Origin: JASMTM01 sp964441735
GTDB lineage: Bacteria; Thermotogota; Thermotogae; Petrotogales; Kosmotogaceae
Assembly (NCBI GenBank): GCA_964441735.1
Contig: CAYTVB010000029.1
Location: 1 to 22,427 of the forward strand
Length of the DNA: 22,427 bases
Reading direction: 5' to 3'
Shown here: one piece after another, positions 20,529 through 22,427 of the stretch
Layout: the number at the start of each line of letters is the position of its first letter
Position numbering within the stretch: position 1 is the stretch's first letter
Notes under the pieces: generated by a model
What the model saw: the letters and a program-made list of their open reading frames with translations, nothing else
Databases searched by the model: none
Told to the model about the DNA's origin: nothing
Position numbers and translations under genes: made by a program

Positions 20529-21637
20529 GCTGGGATAGTCTATTCAATGCTTTCCCTTTCATAATATTCGTGACAATTGTTTCCATTACAAACTGGTTTA
20601 TCTTAAAAAGACCAACAAATATTACTATAAAAAAGAAACCGCTGGTTTCCATTTTGCTACCTGCTAGAAACGAAGAAAAAACCATTGTTAACTGTGCAAA
20701 AAGTCTTCTCAATCAAGATTATGAAAATTATGAGCTCATAGTCTTAGATGACAACTCAACAGATAAAACGCTTGAACTCTTAAAAACACTAAAAATAAAA
20801 TACCCAGAACTAAAAATATTAAAAGGGAAACCTCTGCCCAATGACTGGCTTGGAAAACACTGGGCCTGTCATCAGCTTTCCAGTGAAGCAAAGGGCCAAT
20901 ACCTGTTGTTTACAGACGCAGACACAAAACATTCCCCTGAGGCACTAACAAAAACCATAAGTATTATGGAAAACAAAAAGCTTGATATGCTTACCGGTTT
21001 TGTAAAAGAAAAACTGCTTAGCTTCGGAGAAATGTTGACAGTACCATTTATAGGTTGGGTTATCTTTGCTATCATGCCTTTAATCTTCGGATATTTAACA
21101 AAATTAAGAATTTTTTCTGCCACAGTTGGCCAATTCATGCTTTTTAGGCGTGATGCTTATGATGATATTGGCGGATATGAAAGTGTAAAAAACGATGTCA
21201 CTGATGACATGGCCCTTGGAAGAAAAATTCAGAAAACTGGAAAGAAATGGAGATTATACGACCTGACTGATCTTGTTTCCTGCAGAATGTACAACAATTT
21301 CAAAGAAGCCTTCAATGGATTCAGCAAAAACTTGTATTCAGTATTCTGGTACAATCCATTATTACTATTTCTTTGTTGGGGCTGGTTCATCATTGTTTTC
21401 ATCATACCTATTATTACACTTGTAATAAATTTCAACTATTTCACGCTGGTCAACGTGTCATTGATTACATTAAGCTGGCTCCTGGCAAGTATCAAACTAA
21501 AATATCCTCTAAAAATTATCCTATTTTACCCTTTGATAATACTAACAATGTTCATCGTGTCAGTCAGATCAATGATCCTGACCTATTCCGGACAAGCCTC
21601 CTGGAAAGGCAGAAAACTCAGCAAAAAGAATAGATAA
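20525..21637 (+). CDS. Membrane-bound family 2 glycosyltransferase
   Basis: The enzyme probably transfers a sugar from a nucleotide donor to a lipid acceptor at the inner membrane face. Its 370 residues form an N-terminal membrane helix (about 9-28), the GT-A domain and C-terminal membrane helices (about 275-355). GT2 motifs: SILLPARNEE (42-51), LDDNSTD (74-80), the DxD in FTDADT (129-134), and DVTDDMALGRKI with the likely catalytic base near D227-D228. The segment DWLGKHWACHQL is typical of the CrtQ/HpnB-like branch, which glycosylates carotenoids, hopanoids or other lipids. The four-base overlap with plsY points to glycolipid synthesis rather than polysaccharide. The acceptor is unknown. 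Repeat block C begins soon after the stop. Confidence 0.92.
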   Translation: MSWDSLFNAFPFIIFVTIVSITNWFILKRPTNITIKKKPLVSILLPARNEEKTIVNCAKSLLNQDYENYELIVLDDNSTDKTLELLKTLKIKYPELKILKGKPLPNDWLGKHWACHQLSSEAKGQYLLFTDADTKHSPEALTKTISIMENKKLDMLTGFVKEKLLSFGEMLTVPFIGWVIFAIMPLIFGYLTKLRIFSATVGQFMLFRRDAYDDIGGYESVKNDVTDDMALGRKIQKTGKKWRLYDLTDLVSCRMYNNFKEAFNGFSKNLYSVFWYNPLLLFLCWGWFIIVFIIPIITLVINFNYFTLVNVSLITLSWLLASIKLKYPLKIILFYPLIILTMFIVSVRSMILTYSGQASWKGRKLSKKNR

Positions 21638-21886
21638 CAGCATTACAAAAAACCGCGAAGTTAGGACTTGTAAAAACCTTTGCGTTGCTGGTCATACATA
21701 AAATACCGTTGTACGTTGTACAGAAAAACTTCTGACGATCGAAGAGTGCCGCTTGTAGCCACTCACTATGCTCGTTCAACGACGCTTGAAGTCGCTCATT
21801 TCATTCGCTCAAGACGCTCCAAGAGAGCAAACCCTAAAACACAAGAAAAACCATAGTATTGAAAATCGAAGAGTGGCCAAAGGCAA

Positions 21887-21944
21887 CGTCTCCAAGCGCC
21901 TTTCTTTTCAAAACCCACATACCTCCGCCTCCGGCTCGCCCTCT
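21887..21944 (+). repeat. Repeat module 1, copy 3
   Basis: 58 nt matching 95-152 with two substitutions. The right end reads CCCTCTTTAAAG and has lost the GAGGGC half of the hairpin present in the other copies. Confidence 0.85.
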
Positions 21945-22243
21945 TTAAAGCCGTTGTACGTAGTCCGTGGTAGGTTGTACGTCACAATACGGGCAAAACA
22001 ATAACACACAATGTCTTCTGTAAAAAAGCATTATTCTTTCTAGATGTTCTTGCTTACCTTCAAGCGCCTCTTTTCGAGCATCAGTTTTTTATGGTTTTAC
22101 CTAACACCTAAAATCCAGCATCCAAAATCGTTTTTTATCTTATAAATTGTCCGATCTCCAATCTCTGATCTCAGGGGTTAATGCAATGGACGATTGGACG
22201 ATGGACCAAGTGAAACGTTGGACGTCACTTGATCTTTATTCTC

Positions 22244-22282
22244 GGCTTCTCGTCTCCTTGGCTCTTCTCGTATTCTCGTTTT
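22244..22282 (+). repeat. Repeat module 3, copy 4 (39 nt, diverged)
   Basis: It matches the three identical copies at 35 of 39 positions. It is followed, as in block A, by module 4 and the GGTTCACG module. Confidence 0.85.
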
Positions 22283-22286
22283 TCTA

Positions 22287-22345
22287 ATTCTCCTCTACCA
22301 GAGGAGGGGACCACGCCAGTGGTGAGGTGTGTGCCTTTGTTTTTG
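22287..22345 (+). repeat. Repeat module 4, copy 2
   Basis: It begins with the CTCCTCT-ACC-AGAGGAG hairpin and ends with GTGAGGTGTGTGCC and a T-rich tail, as at 351-407. The variable middle (GGGACCACGCCAGTGG) differs from copy 1. Confidence 0.8.
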
Positions 22346-22427
22346 AATATTTCGGTTCGCGGCCAACCGTTCACGGTTCACGTGTTTTATTATTTGTATT
22401 TATCTGATCTCCGATCTCGGATCTCTG

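Larger units (their letters stand above)
21700..22427. repeat. Mosaic intergenic repeat block C
   Basis: The block continues past the window end. Modules in order: GTTGTACGTTGTAC (21709-21730), the GACGCTTG...CGCTC type (21732-21830), module 1 (21887-21944), GTTGTACGTAGTCCG (21953-21986), CCTAACACCTAAAATCCAGCA (22100-22120), GATCTC units (22151-22172), GGACGATTGGACGATGGACC (22188-22230), module 3 (22244-22282), module 4 (22287-22345), GGTTCACG type (22352-22388) and again GATCTC units. An open frame at 21768-22004 runs through these and is rejected. The stretch at 21987-22099 holds nothing recognisable. Confidence 0.85.

Noticed and set aside
21768..22004. Plus-strand frame of 78 codons in block C
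   Set aside because: It crosses module 1 and other repeats; same modules are non-coding in blocks A and B.

Overview
The window is AT-rich bacterial DNA. It holds 15 confident protein genes, two probable small ORFs and three blocks of mosaic intergenic repeats. No rRNA, tRNA, CRISPR array, transposase or phage gene was seen. Several features fit a thermophilic, diderm, fermentative bacterium of the Thermotogae, perhaps the Kosmotoga/Mesotoga group. These are TTG starts with strong Shine-Dalgarno sites, a peptide-binding protein with a signal peptide but no lipobox cysteine, a small barrel-like exported protein ending in Phe, and a clostridial-type EtfAB. The taxonomic call is inference only.

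Region 1 (522-12527) is a coherent peptidoglycan-recycling locus. A leftward cluster reads gntR, murQ, etfB, etfA, glcD-like D-lactate dehydrogenase, anmK, peptide-binding protein, dppB-like and dppC-like permeases. Diverging from gntR is a rightward pair: a cytoplasmic SxxK serine hydrolase and an L-Ala-D/L-Glu epimerase. The genes suggest one pathway. Muropeptides are imported, the peptide is cut off and its L-Ala-D-Glu epimerised. AnmK turns anhydro-MurNAc into MurNAc-6-P, and MurQ splits that into GlcNAc-6-P and D-lactate. The flavin dehydrogenase with EtfAB would then oxidise that D-lactate to pyruvate. The gntR/hydrolase gap carries back-to-back promoters and a long perfect dyad.

Region 2 (13687-16275) holds an MsrB-MsrA fusion, a small exported barrel-like protein and, convergent across a bidirectional terminator, a regulator with a C-terminal ArsR-like winged helix. 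Region 3 (16610-19748) is very AT-rich. It holds a strong promoter with two small overlapping ORFs, an FMN-reductase-type flavoprotein, a second promoter overlapping a 14-bp palindrome, and an exported 496-residue protein of unknown family. Region 4 (19879-21637) is plsY overlapping a membrane GT2 glycosyltransferase.

The repeat blocks (1-521, about 12530-13620, about 21700-22427) share the same short modules in both orientations and in different orders. One 39-nt module is identical in three copies. The blocks are more GC-rich than the genes and separate functional groups. They contain no credible coding sequence.
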